A DNA stretch of 64,000 nt, taken from contig OX638326.1 in assembly GCA_951812775.1 (NCBI GenBank), positions 3,297,391-3,361,390 of the forward strand. The letters run 5' to 3'. How positions within the stretch are numbered: the stretch's first letter is position 1; every line of letters begins with the position of its first letter. Positions 1 through 8,304 of the stretch are shown piece by piece. A model generated the notes under the pieces. That model was not told where the DNA came from and searched no databases. It saw nothing but the letters and a program-made list of their open reading frames with translations. Source of the stretch: an uncultured Alphaproteobacteria bacterium (GTDB taxonomy: Bacteria; Pseudomonadota; Alphaproteobacteria; MPNO01; UBA2964). The position numbers were made by a program, and so were the translations under genes.

Positions 1-261
1 CGGTTGCAGGGGGGCGACTCTTTCCAGGAGTATTCTCATATCATTCCGAAGTTTGGGGTTTGTCGAAAGGACCCGGGAAAAGCCCTCTTTCACGGTAGCT
101 TCAGGGTCCGTGGCATAGCGGTACAGATCGTTGAAGCAGATCGTTGGTTCAGCAATGTCGGCATCCGCGTGTGTTCGTAGGGTCTCGAGGGCATCACAGG
201 CGATAAAGACCGCCTCGCCGGCAGAATCGGCCTCGGCCCAAAAGTTCATCGTTTCCGTCAT
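1..261 (-). CDS. Hypothetical protein, C-terminus beyond window
   Basis: An open minus-strand frame of 87 codons runs off the left edge. It starts with ATG overlapping the TGA stop of the upstream gene (ATGA junction), which implies translational coupling. The visible part starts MTETMNFWAEADSAGEAVF and is acidic and helical, without signal peptide or membrane segment. I recognise no family. It is the last visible gene of a minus-strand run that begins near 5490. Confidence 0.6.
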   Translation of the reverse strand, partial: MTETMNFWAEADSAGEAVFIACDALETLRTHADADIAEPTICFNDLYRYATDPEATVKEGFSRVLSTNPKLRNDMRILLERVAPLQP

Positions 262-965
262 GTGCAAACTCCATAAAGCTGGCGGAATTGGTTAAAAAAG
301 ATTTCCCGGTCGGTCATATCCAATGCGTTCCAGTCGCCTTTTGCTTCGGCAATACGGCGCACCTGTCCGGTAAAACGGGAAACCGATTTTCGAATATCGA
401 GAAGGGCATCAGCAGCAGTCGCGAACCCCTGGATTTCAATCTCGGAAGATCCGGTCTCCGGTTTGGCAAAACCTTTCCGTGAAATCCGGCGGGCGATTTT
501 TTTACTGTCTGCTACAAAATCCGCGAGGGCCGGACAGGCCGTTTGATCATTCAGAACGGCTGTAAGGGAAGGCGATCCGTTTTCTACCGGGTGCAGCGTG
601 ACCACATTATCTGCACTATATTCCGGTTCTGATATGAGGGAGGCCAGGGAGGAAAGATCGATCTGTGGCCGCAATTCAAGCAGGATGGAGATGGCTGCAT
701 CAGCGCCTGCCATCGCGAGATGGTAAAAGCTGGCTAATAGGGCCCGTTCGAGAGTATCGGCAATTTTTTCAAAATTTCTGGCGCCTGCTTCATATCCAAC
801 ATCGGTTGCTCGATTGGCGCTGATTGCTGTCTCTGGTGCGGTGCCGCGACGCAGGGCTTGGGTAATGTGCGCCTGAATGTCACCGAAAATTTCAGCCCGA
901 ACTATGGAGAGCGGCAAAACTTCCGCGGTGTTGCCACTTTCGATCAGGAGCTCGAGAGTGTGTCA
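258..965 (-). CDS. Hypothetical protein with uncertain 5' end
   Basis: The clear coding frame (about 235 codons) has no ATG in frame: the only in-frame candidates are TTG at 917 and CTG at 947, yet the residues before them (LELLIESGNTAEVLPLS) already look like protein. The frame runs back to the TGA that ends the upstream gene. An ATG overlaps that TGA but is out of frame, so a small indel between about 918 and 960 is the simplest explanation: the gene would start at the ATGA overlap, as its downstream neighbour does. The alternative is one longer protein interrupted by TGA. The product is helical and soluble; I do not recognise the family. Confidence 0.5.
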
Positions 966-1903
966 TTCTGTCTTGTTGAGAAATTTGATCTCATTTGCCG
1001 GAGCTGTATCCAGCAGGTCAAGCGTCGCCCGGCGTTCGTGAATTTCCTCCAAGGCGAGATCGATGGAACCGGGATCGATCTCGCCATTTTCCCGATCAGA
1101 CCCAATGGACAGGGACTGGCTCAGGGCCGCCTGCTGATGCGAGGCCATCAGGGCGTCGCGGACGTTTATGAATAGTCTGACGACTTTGCGGTAGGTTTTG
1201 AAATCACCGGCGTCATCAGTTGAGGTCTCAATCCAAAAGGCCAAGACGAGATCGTCATTGATATCATCTGCCCGCGCTATCCCATTGTGCTGCGATGCCA
1301 TAAATTCTGTCACCGCCCGGTATTTACGTTGCGCAGTTGCAGCCGGAAGGTGGGTGTTCAGATAGGCATAAAGCCGTCTTGATAGGGTATTGGCGGTTTT
1401 CCCAATCTGGGACCGTGTCGTTGAACTGCAGAGAATGTCCTTGATGGTTTCGAGAACGACATCGTAGCCCAACGCGGAGACCAGGAGCTCCAGCAAGGCT
1501 GACAGAAAAGGCATTCGGGTATGGGCAATGGCGAACACGCCATCCAGATACTCAACCTGAACTGTCGTCGGCTGTTGCTCAATCGCTGCGGTCGGGTGTC
1601 GCGACAGCCCCTCATTGATTTTTCGGCGATAGGCTTGCGCCGTGGCAGACCCCTGTCCCCAGAAAAAAATTCGAACCCTGAACAGCGTTCTATCTGGTTC
1701 GCGATATGGATGAGATGACAGAGTTCATGGATAGGACCGGTATAGCTCCGGCAGACGATCCATCGCGTAAGGCGACGACAGACGGTTGGTTTGTACTTAA
1801 CTTGAACGCCATCGGTCGTTTCTGAGATAGCCTGAAGCGTCGCCTACAACTCATTGCTAACGTTTCCACCGGCGAGTCCATCGATTGAATAGAGGCCATC
1901 CAT
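963..1903 (-). pseudogene. Broken gene of unknown function downstream of lytic transglycosylase
   Basis: The gene appears to start at ATG 1903, just after the transglycosylase stop, with MDGLYSIDGLAGGNVSNEL and then an in-frame TAG at 1844-1846. Coding-like sequence continues past the stop, then changes frame near 1670 (close to a run of seven T) and continues open as RIFFWGQGSATAQAYRR to the TGA at 963. The longest intact piece is the last 191 codons from GTG 1538. Thus at least one nonsense change and one frameshift are present. No family was recognised, and the piece shows no signal peptide or membrane segment. Confidence 0.45.
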
Positions 1904-1904
1904 G

Positions 1905-2440
1905 TCACACACTCCCAATGCGCAGCTGGTGGCGGTAATAGCGCTGAAGCCGTTTTACTTTTGCGACATATTTGCGCGTATAGGGAATGACACGCGGACG
2001 GTGGCGGCCATACCGATCTACGGCTGAGCCGCCATTGTAATAGGACAGTGCCAGATCAACCCTGCCATTATAGCGATCAATCAGGCGCCTTAGAAAATGC
2101 AGCCCCAGCCGGACATTTATCCGGGGATTCCAGAGTTGATGGGCTTGAATGCCATATTCACCGCGGGCGGTCGCCGGCATGATTTGCATAACGCCACGTG
2201 CCCCCTTGTGACTTTTTGCCCGGGGGTTGAAGTTGGATTCGACATGGGCAACGGCGAGGGCCAGTGAAACCGGCAAATGCATCCGGGCTGCCTCTCTGGC
2301 GACCAGGTTCTTAACGTCGTCCCGGGTTTGGGGTGTGTGATGGGCGGTAACTGTGCTGGCGCTGCAACCGGTGGCAAGAAAGGCGGCAACAGAACACTGA
2401 GCGTTCGGCGCGAAAGATGGCGTTGTGTGTCAGCGGGCAT
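1905..2440 (-). pseudogene. Lytic transglycosylase (SLT domain), frameshifted in the signal peptide
   Basis: The downstream part is a clear soluble lytic transglycosylase domain: PVSLALAVAHVESNFNP contains the catalytic Glu (ESNFNP), followed by GARGVMQIMPATA and the ALSYYNGG motif. Such enzymes cleave peptidoglycan glycan strands, often to open a path for a machine spanning the envelope. The SLT frame extends upstream through a lipobox-like FLATGC but has no start codon there. The ATG at 2440, which overlaps the stop of the preceding gene, lies in another frame and encodes MPADTQRHLSRRTLSV. Joining the two needs a single-base shift around 2380-2400. It is either a real lesion or an assembly indel. 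Confidence 0.75.
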
Positions 2441-2867
2441 TGGTCTTCTGCTGCAATACCCGGTTCCAGTTCGGATCCAGTGTCGTGATCACAATTTTGT
2501 TTGCCGGTAACCCCTTCTGAGCCTGCATAGCTGCCGACATTGACAGGTTCGGGGTTACTGCCAGAACCACGCGCTCCGCGTTTTTGAGCGTAGCGAAGTC
2601 CAGGGCGTTGAGGGATCGGTCGCGGTACTGCTTCCCGTCATAAACGACCAGAACGTCTTTCTTTGTGAGTTTGCTGGCTGTGCCAGCGCCGGCTGACGCA
2701 CTGTTTTGCGCGAGGATGGCTGTTGAGACCGAGGCGGATTGCTTTTCCGGTGTTTTAGGCGCGGAAACACCCATGGAAATCGCGGTCAGGACCATCACAC
2801 TGAAAAATCCCATCGCTATGGCCAGCGCGATTTCCGTCATCGCATTTTCCTGGCTGCTGTTGCTCAT
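2430..2867 (-). CDS. Small membrane-anchored hypothetical protein
   Basis: The product is 145 residues from ATG 2867, or about 136 from the internal ATG giving MTEIALAIAMGFFSVMV. A single hydrophobic segment near the N-terminus (about residues 12-33) is followed by a Ser/Ala-rich linker and a periplasmic or cytoplasmic domain of about 80 residues with VLVVYDGKQYRDRSL and KIVITTLDPNWN. I recognise no family. Its stop overlaps the start of the transglycosylase gene, so the two are likely co-translated and act at the envelope. Confidence 0.6.
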   Translation of the reverse strand: MSNSSQENAMTEIALAIAMGFFSVMVLTAISMGVSAPKTPEKQSASVSTAILAQNSASAGAGTASKLTKKDVLVVYDGKQYRDRSLNALDFATLKNAERVVLAVTPNLSMSAAMQAQKGLPANKIVITTLDPNWNRVLQQKTNAR

Positions 2868-2919
2868 TGTATGTCTCCGTGTTCTCGCAAAAGGATCTAT
2901 GAAAGGGTTAGGCGAATAT

Positions 2920-3788
2920 TCAGCCGAGCCGCACCTGGCGCTTCATGTGACGGACCAGCCGTCGGGTTAAGCGGCCGGTAACTCGAAGCCTGTTGTGACG
3001 CTGATAAGCGCGGATTGCCCGACGGGTTTGGCTTTCATGATGCCGTCGATACGGCCGGGTTTGTAACCGAGGCGATGGAGCATGCGCTGGACGTGAAAAA
3101 CAGTGCGGCGGCCGTGGCGGCTCATCGTAAAGGGCGGACGATCACGATGAATAATCGGTGTGATCGCCGGTTGCCGATAGGGTCTGAATTCGGGTGTCGG
3201 GCCGGCCAGGCGAATGCGGCTGGGTGGGGTTGCGGCGAAGACGAGGCCGTTTTCCGTGCTTATAGCTTTGTAGGAGAGGCTGGCGGTGTGCCCATCTTTC
3301 CGCAGCGTTCCGACGACCAGAATATCCACCTTTGCATTGCGAAGGAGATCAGCAACCCGCGCATCGCGGTCCGGTTCCAGTTCGCTGATCGAGTCAATCT
3401 CTCGAATAAAGGACTTGAGTGTTTCACGGGCAACAAATCGAAAGGTACCGGCGCCTTGCTTGGTCAAGGCGGCGAGCAGACGATCATTAAATTCGCGCGC
3501 CATATCAGCGCCAATGCGATCTTTTTTCTTCGTTGCGGCTTTGGCAAAGCGGAAGGGGACGACGGCAATACGAGGTTTACCATACCCACCGACTGCCGGG
3601 ATATCAGCGGCATCTGTCGCCCTAATGCCGGAAAGAATTTCCTCGGCAAACATTTCGAAGGGCGTCTGATCGGCGTGTTGAGTATCCCGTGCATTCGCGC
3701 CGTTCCAAGTGGCGGCGAACAGGAATGCCAGGCCATATAGTACGGCGGCGGTGACGTAGAGTGTTCTGATATATTTCTTCGTATTCAT
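2920..3788 (-). pseudogene. Secreted TolB/CsgG-like protein with C-terminal peptidoglycan-binding domain, frameshifted
   Basis: Start ATG 3788 is chosen for the GGAGG-type ribosome site a few bases upstream and the signal peptide that follows (MNTKKYIRTLYVTAAVLYG...). The middle resembles TolB-N/CsgG/FlgO-type domains (KPRIAVVPFR, KVDILVVGTL). Near the end a peptidoglycan-binding type 1 motif begins (VQRMLHRLGYKPGRIDGIM). The frame then reads out-of-register residues to a stop at 2967, whereas the other frame continues the expected motif as QTRRAIRAYQRHNRLRVTG and stops at 2920. A one-base shift near 3035 therefore truncates the domain. Its neighbours suggest an outer-membrane or cell-wall role. 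Confidence 0.65.
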
Positions 3789-3822
3789 AATATCCTCCCG
3801 GTAATTGGGTGCTGTTTGCTTC

Positions 3823-4725
3823 TCACCAGTTGATCGATGGGGTTCCGGTTTCGCCCGGTAGCCGGGCGTTAAGCGTGAATTGAGATTTCTTGCGGTCGAT
3901 GTCGGCTGTTGAGCCAAGCTGCTGCAGCATTTTCTGCAGTAGCGGCTTTAAGGGCGGTGCGTTTTGGTGCCGTTTAACGGCAAATCTGGTGGTGGCGTTT
4001 GCTGACCCGGCACGTCGGACGTCGTCGTTGCCCGGAATGGCGATGAGAAAGTCTTCGATCTCCCGGGTAGTCGCGTTATCAAAACCAATGACTGATACCG
4101 TCAACCAGCTATTTGTGGGACGCGGCGCCAGTGTTGTCGTAACCTTTGCGCGGCGCGGCTGCAATCGGCGTATTTTAAAAGATTTCAGCTTTCGCGCTAT
4201 GGCGCGCGCCATCTGCCTGGCTGGTCGATTTACCCGCTGGTGCGCATTCTCGATAACGCAATCGGCATTGCAATTTTCCGGAACGCGCCAGGTTGGAGCG
4301 CTGGCTCTGAGACGTGCCAGGATTCCATTCCGCTGAGAATTCCGGATAACTGTTTCCAGATGGAGGCTGGCATGGCGGGTATAGGTCTTGTTACGAATCT
4401 TAAATATCGCTCGTACGGCGATTGATATCTGCGGGTGCCCAGCTTTGCCTCGGACATTGTTCTTTAGGGCAACCCGACGCAGCTTTGCGCTCGCGTTCTT
4501 GTCTGATGTGGTGCCGCCCCGAATGTGGTGACCGTCCCTGGAAAGTCTGGCGGTAATAATGTCACTTGCCAGCTGTTGCAGGAGGCTGTCGTTTGACGTC
4601 GCCGCCGGGGATGGGCTTGCGATCAGGATATTGAGACCGTTCAGCTTTTCCGCGGCGAGGCCAGGATGAACCATGGCGACGAGCACTAATCCCAAAGCGG
4701 CTGAGATGTTTTTGTATGTCGACAT
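3823..4725 (-). CDS. Secreted hypothetical protein
   Basis: ATG 4725 follows a GGAGA ribosome site and opens a signal peptide (MSTYKNISAALGLVLVAMVHPGLA). The mature part of about 275 residues is very basic and has LLQQLASDIITARLSRDGH early on, which recalls FlgO/CsgG-like envelope proteins, and a possible disulfide pair in ENCNADCV. This is resemblance only; no family is certain. It precedes the TolB-like gene on the same strand with a gap of 34 bases and is likely in the same transcript. Confidence 0.6.
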   Translation of the reverse strand: MSTYKNISAALGLVLVAMVHPGLAAEKLNGLNILIASPSPAATSNDSLLQQLASDIITARLSRDGHHIRGGTTSDKNASAKLRRVALKNNVRGKAGHPQISIAVRAIFKIRNKTYTRHASLHLETVIRNSQRNGILARLRASAPTWRVPENCNADCVIENAHQRVNRPARQMARAIARKLKSFKIRRLQPRRAKVTTTLAPRPTNSWLTVSVIGFDNATTREIEDFLIAIPGNDDVRRAGSANATTRFAVKRHQNAPPLKPLLQKMLQQLGSTADIDRKKSQFTLNARLPGETGTPSINW

Positions 4726-4770
4726 GGTTTTCTGTCTCCTGGCCTGTTTGCGGAAAGAGATCACGTGGCT

Positions 4771-5490
4771 TTAGCTGACGGTTTTCCAGCTACCGTCTGC
4801 CGTGCGGCAGGCGGTACCGTGCATTTTGGTTTCGTAGCCGTCGATCCAGCCCCAGGTTGTGTAATCCCGGCAATACTGACCGGAAGACAGACGATAGGTA
4901 CGGGTCGGCTTTACGGTATATTCCGAACCTGTATCAGGGTTGGTCCAGCTGACATTCTGACCAGTCTTTACGGTCTCCAAAGCCCAGTTGGCCTCAAGAC
5001 GGTCAGCGCGCTCCATTGAGTCACCGATATTGCCACCGATGACAGCGCCGACGAGTACGCCGCCGATGATTGCAGCTGTCCGACCGCTGCCCTTGCCGAT
5101 ATTGCTGCCGAGCAAACCGCCAACCGCAGCACCGATCAAGCCGCCGGCGATAGACCCGTTATTATAGGTACGGTTGTAGCGGGGCCGGGCTGGTACATGA
5201 TGAACGACCGTTTTGTGGCGCGTGACATGGTGGTGGCGGGTGACGTGCCGACCATGATAGTGACCGTGATTGCGGTGCCAGCGGCGATGTGCCCGGCGAT
5301 GTTTCCGATGGTACTTGCGGTGATGTTTGCGATAATGGCGGTGGCCAACATTATGATAGGTCACTTTCTTGACCGTCTTAACGACCTTATATCCTTTGTG
5401 ATACGGACCGGCGCTGACGGGGATTGCGGTAATCGCAACTGCCGTAACACCGATGATCGCGAAGACCGAATTTCTAATTGTTTTTAACAT
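4771..5490 (-). CDS. 17-kDa surface antigen family protein with His/Arg-rich N-terminal region
   Basis: ATG 5490 starts a signal peptide (MLKTIRNSVFAIIGVTAVAITAIPVSA). Residues about 30-105 are extraordinarily rich in His, Arg and Lys, with repeated RKHHRKYHRKH-like runs. Then comes a glycine-zipper segment (IAGGLIGAAVGGLLGSNIGKGSGR and a second GG repeat) and the C-terminal domain typical of the Rickettsia 17-kDa antigen family (WTNPDTGSEYTVKPTRTY, YCRDYTTWGWIDG, GTACRTADGSWKTV). Such proteins sit in or at the outer membrane. The basic His-rich stretch is not part of the usual family and might bind metal or polyanion; that is inference. The gene is divergent from the PepSY/two-component genes and shares their control region. 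Confidence 0.8.
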   Translation of the reverse strand: MLKTIRNSVFAIIGVTAVAITAIPVSAGPYHKGYKVVKTVKKVTYHNVGHRHYRKHHRKYHRKHRRAHRRWHRNHGHYHGRHVTRHHHVTRHKTVVHHVPARPRYNRTYNNGSIAGGLIGAAVGGLLGSNIGKGSGRTAAIIGGVLVGAVIGGNIGDSMERADRLEANWALETVKTGQNVSWTNPDTGSEYTVKPTRTYRLSSGQYCRDYTTWGWIDGYETKMHGTACRTADGSWKTVS

Positions 5491-5550
5491 CGTCTCTCTC
5501 CATGTGAAGTTCGTGACGATGCGAGTAGAACAAATTTGTGCTGAGCCGAA

Positions 5551-5580
5551 CCTGAACGTGTTGTTCATCCTGTGTTCAGG
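5551..5580. promoter_or_regulatory. Candidate PhoP-type box in the divergent control region
   Basis: The interval between the surface antigen gene and the PepSY-like gene holds two GTTCA half-sites in direct repeat 11 bp apart (5563 and 5574), the spacing expected for OmpR/PhoP-family regulators. CCTGAAC at 5551 also forms an inverted repeat with GTTCAGG at 5574. A response regulator of that family is encoded 650 bp downstream. Binding is inferred, not shown. Confidence 0.4.
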
Positions 5581-5660
5581 TTTCAAAGTGCAAACAATGC
5601 CGTGCGCGACCCTGTAAAGAGGTGGTCGCTGATTTGCATTGTTAAGGGCATAATAGAGCC

Positions 5661-6215
5661 ATGAACCGAAGGATTTCCCTGTGTTTGAGCCATGTGGCGT
5701 TTCTCGCCATGCTGGTCCTTTGTGCATTCGGCACAAAGGCTGGGGCCGTGGTTTATGAGCCGGAAAATGTTTTGGGTGGGGTTCTTTTTCTGAATGAAAT
5801 CGATACCGCGTCAGAAAAAAAATTAAAAAATTTCGAATTGGCACAAAGGCGGCGCGGTCGCCGGGGCAGAAAAGGTCCCCGCTTTCGCCGACCGCCGGGC
5901 GATGGTTTTCAGCTGCAGTCGCCGCCTCAGGAAGTTTTGGAGCGCCAGCGCATACGGCGACTTCGGAATCAAAAGCGGCGCGAGCGTGATCAGGATAGCG
6001 CAAGAGACGCTGTCAGAAGCGGTGCCGCGCTTCCGTTATCTTCTATTATTCAAGGCGTGCAAGCCTCCTGCCCAGGTCGGTTTCTGGGTGCGCGATTGAT
6101 ACGGCGGGGTGACCAGTTGGCTTATAGATTGAATATTCTGCGTCCCTCAGGGCAAAGGGTGACGATGTTTGTTGATGCCGCAAACGGCAATGTTGTGAGA
6201 GGGCGTTGCCGGTAA
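5661..6215 (+). CDS. Secreted PepSY-like protein beside two-component system
   Basis: The 184-residue product has a signal peptide (MNRRISLCLSHVAFLAMLVLCAFGTKAGA), a basic central stretch (RRRGRRGRKGPRFRRPP and RQRIRRLRNQKRRERD) and a C-terminal domain of about 60 residues (GARLIRRGDQLAYRLNILRPSGQRVTMFVDAANGNVV) with the pattern of PepSY domains, which commonly accompany FeuP/FeuQ- or PhoP/PhoQ-like systems in alphaproteobacteria. It lies 15 bases before the response regulator and is probably a periplasmic modulator or target of that system. Confidence 0.7.
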   Translation: MNRRISLCLSHVAFLAMLVLCAFGTKAGAVVYEPENVLGGVLFLNEIDTASEKKLKNFELAQRRRGRRGRKGPRFRRPPGDGFQLQSPPQEVLERQRIRRLRNQKRRERDQDSARDAVRSGAALPLSSIIQGVQASCPGRFLGARLIRRGDQLAYRLNILRPSGQRVTMFVDAANGNVVRGRCR

Positions 6216-6230
6216 GGCACAGGGTTAAAG

Positions 6231-6908
6231 ATGCGGATACTCGTTGTAGAAGATGACAAGGATTTGAATCGCCAGCTCGCCGCGGCGCTCCGCGACGAAC
6301 AATATTCGGTCGACGTGGCATTTGATGGCGAAGAAGGTCACTTTCTGAGCGACACGGAACCCTATGACGCGGTTGTCCTTGATCTTGGCCTGCCAGAGCT
6401 GGATGGCGTAACTGTCCTCAAGAGATGGCGGGCCGACGGAAAAATGACGCCCGTCCTCATCCTGACGGCGCGTGATGCATGGTCGGAAAAAGTCGCCGGT
6501 TTTGATGCCGGTGCGGACGACTACGTCACCAAACCATTTCGAATTGAAGAAGTGCTGGCGCGTTTACGGGCTCTCATTCGACGAGCATCAGGGCATGCCG
6601 CTTCGGAAATGTCGTGCGGCGGTGTCGTACTGGATACGCGGGCCGGTCGTATATCGGTTGATGGTACCCCGGTGACGCTAACGGTGCATGAGTTCAAAGT
6701 AATCTCTTATCTTATGCATCATCGCGACGAAGTCGTGTCCCGGACCGAACTGACGGAACATATCTATGAGCAGGACTTTGATCGTGACTCCAATACGATT
6801 GAGGTCTTTGTCGGCCGTCTTCGGCGGAAATTGCCCAAAGGGCTGATTCAGACTGTACGGGGACTTGGGTATCGTCTTACGGACCCGGACTCGGAAAATA
6901 GCGCGTAG
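6231..6908 (+). CDS. OmpR/PhoP-family response regulator
   Basis: A complete 225-residue regulator. The receiver domain (about 1-115) starts MRILVVEDDKD, has the phosphoacceptor Asp51 in VVLDLGLP, and Lys about 101 in DYVTKPF. The C-terminal winged-helix DNA-binding domain (about 125-220) has LTVHEFKVISYLM and NTIEVFVGRLRRKL. The best match by eye is the PhoP/FeuP/QseB group. It is followed after 9 bases by the cognate histidine kinase. A paired GTTCA site upstream of the operon suggests autoregulation. Confidence 0.92.
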   Translation: MRILVVEDDKDLNRQLAAALRDEQYSVDVAFDGEEGHFLSDTEPYDAVVLDLGLPELDGVTVLKRWRADGKMTPVLILTARDAWSEKVAGFDAGADDYVTKPFRIEEVLARLRALIRRASGHAASEMSCGGVVLDTRAGRISVDGTPVTLTVHEFKVISYLMHHRDEVVSRTELTEHIYEQDFDRDSNTIEVFVGRLRRKLPKGLIQTVRGLGYRLTDPDSENSA

Positions 6909-6917
6909 GGACTTCTT

Positions 6918-8304
6918 TTGTCTGCTCAGCCAAAAAAGCAATCGATCGCCGTTCGCCTGATAGGCGCTGCAGGCCTTTGGGTTGCTGTCATGTTGATTGT
7001 TGGCGGTTTCCTGCTGTCGAACCTGTTTCGGGGTCCGTTGGAGCAGTCGTTTGAACAACGTATGGAATTTCTGCTCGATAGTCTGGTGGCTGCAGTGGAA
7101 GTTGGCCATAACCGTGAGCTGTTTCAGCGCCAAAGTTTAGGCGAGCCGCGTTTTCTGCGTCAGTACTCTGGCTGGTATTGGCAAATAACCAAGCTGGATG
7201 ATGGGTCCGACGTCGCGCGGTCGCGGTCGATGTGGGATTTCGAACTGGCGGTGAGTGATGTTGATAAAGCCGCTCTACGTCAGGTTTCACGGACAGCTGG
7301 ACCGCTCGGCCAAAGACTTCAGCTACTCGAAAAGAAGATAACTGTCGAAGGCATGGAGGGCGCCTATCTGTTTTCTGTCGCCGCGGATCGGCAGGACCTC
7401 ATCGATACGGTGGACAGTTTTAATGTCACGCTGAGCTGGTCGCTTGGGGTTTTGTGGATTGGTTTGGTGCTCGCGGTTTTCATACAGGTGCGGTTTGGTT
7501 TGTTGCCGTTGCAACGGATTGGCAAATCACTTGCTGATATTCGGGAAGGTCGTGCCGAACGGTTTACAGGCTCTTTTCCCAAGGAAGTCAGCGCCCTTGC
7601 GGAAGAACTTAACGGGCTGCTCGATCACACGACAGAGGTGCTGGGCCGCGCCCGCTCGCATGTTGGCAACCTGGCGCATGCCTTAAAGACTCCACTGGCG
7701 GTTCTCGGCAATGAAAGCGCCAGCCCTTCTGAAAATACTCCCGCCATTGTCGACGAACAGACACACCTTATGCGGCGTCATGTTGACCATCATCTGGCGC
7801 GCGCCCGGGCGATGGGACAGGCACCATTGCTGAGAGGCCAGACGCCTTTGCGGCCTGTTCTGGAAGCTGTAGCCCGCACGTTGGAAAAGATTTATGCCCG
7901 TGATGGGATCAAAGTCATTGTGGCCTCGCCTGAGAATCTGGCGTTTCGCGGGGAACAGCACGACCTTGAGGAAATGCTGGGTAATCTGGTCGACAACGCC
8001 TGTAAATGGGCAAAGGGTGAAGTTTCGCTATCCGCAGAAGCGCTGTCGGAAACCGGCAGTGGCGGTCTGCAGATCCGGGTACAGATTGATGATGATGGGC
8101 CAGGTGTGCCGGCGGCGAAGCGGGAAGAAATTTTTGGCCGGGGCGAACGTGCAGATGAAACAACGCCTGGCAGCGGGCTCGGGCTGTCGATCATTCGCGA
8201 TATTGCAACGCTCTATGGCGGTGACGTTACCCTTGGTGATGCGCCCGGGTGGCTTGAGAGCAACTTTGACCTTGCCCGGCGCTATTCGGGTGGAAGCGGG
8301 TTAG
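6918..8304 (+). CDS. PhoQ/FeuQ-like sensor histidine kinase, frameshifted at extreme C-terminus
   Basis: The start is TTG with an AGGGA ribosome site. The order is: TM1 (about residues 16-33), periplasmic sensor, TM2 (about 171-192), HAMP-like linker, H-box with His254 in NLAHALKTPLAVLGNE, N-box NLVDNACKWAK, G1 DDDGPGV and G2 GSGLGLSI. Around 8247-8252, at a CCCGGG run, the frame leaves the normal ending; the adjacent frame gives the expected GGLRATLTLPGAI tail and stops at 8304, overlapping the convergent gene by four bases. Without the shift the frame would run far into the next gene antisense. The catalytic core is intact either way. It phosphorylates the neighbouring response regulator. 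Confidence 0.85.

Noticed and set aside
963..965. TGA between two in-frame coding pieces considered as selenocysteine
   Set aside because: No Cys-containing redox motif or conserved family stands at the codon, and a coupled ATGA start with a small indel explains the layout better.
1664..1682. GGTTCGAATT-like sequence on the minus strand resembling a tRNA T-loop
   Set aside because: No acceptor, D-arm or anticodon stem can be built around it; it lies in degraded coding sequence.
3015..3740. Long plus-strand open frame of 241 codons
   Set aside because: It is antisense to the TolB-like secreted protein, which has a ribosome site, signal peptide and recognisable domains.
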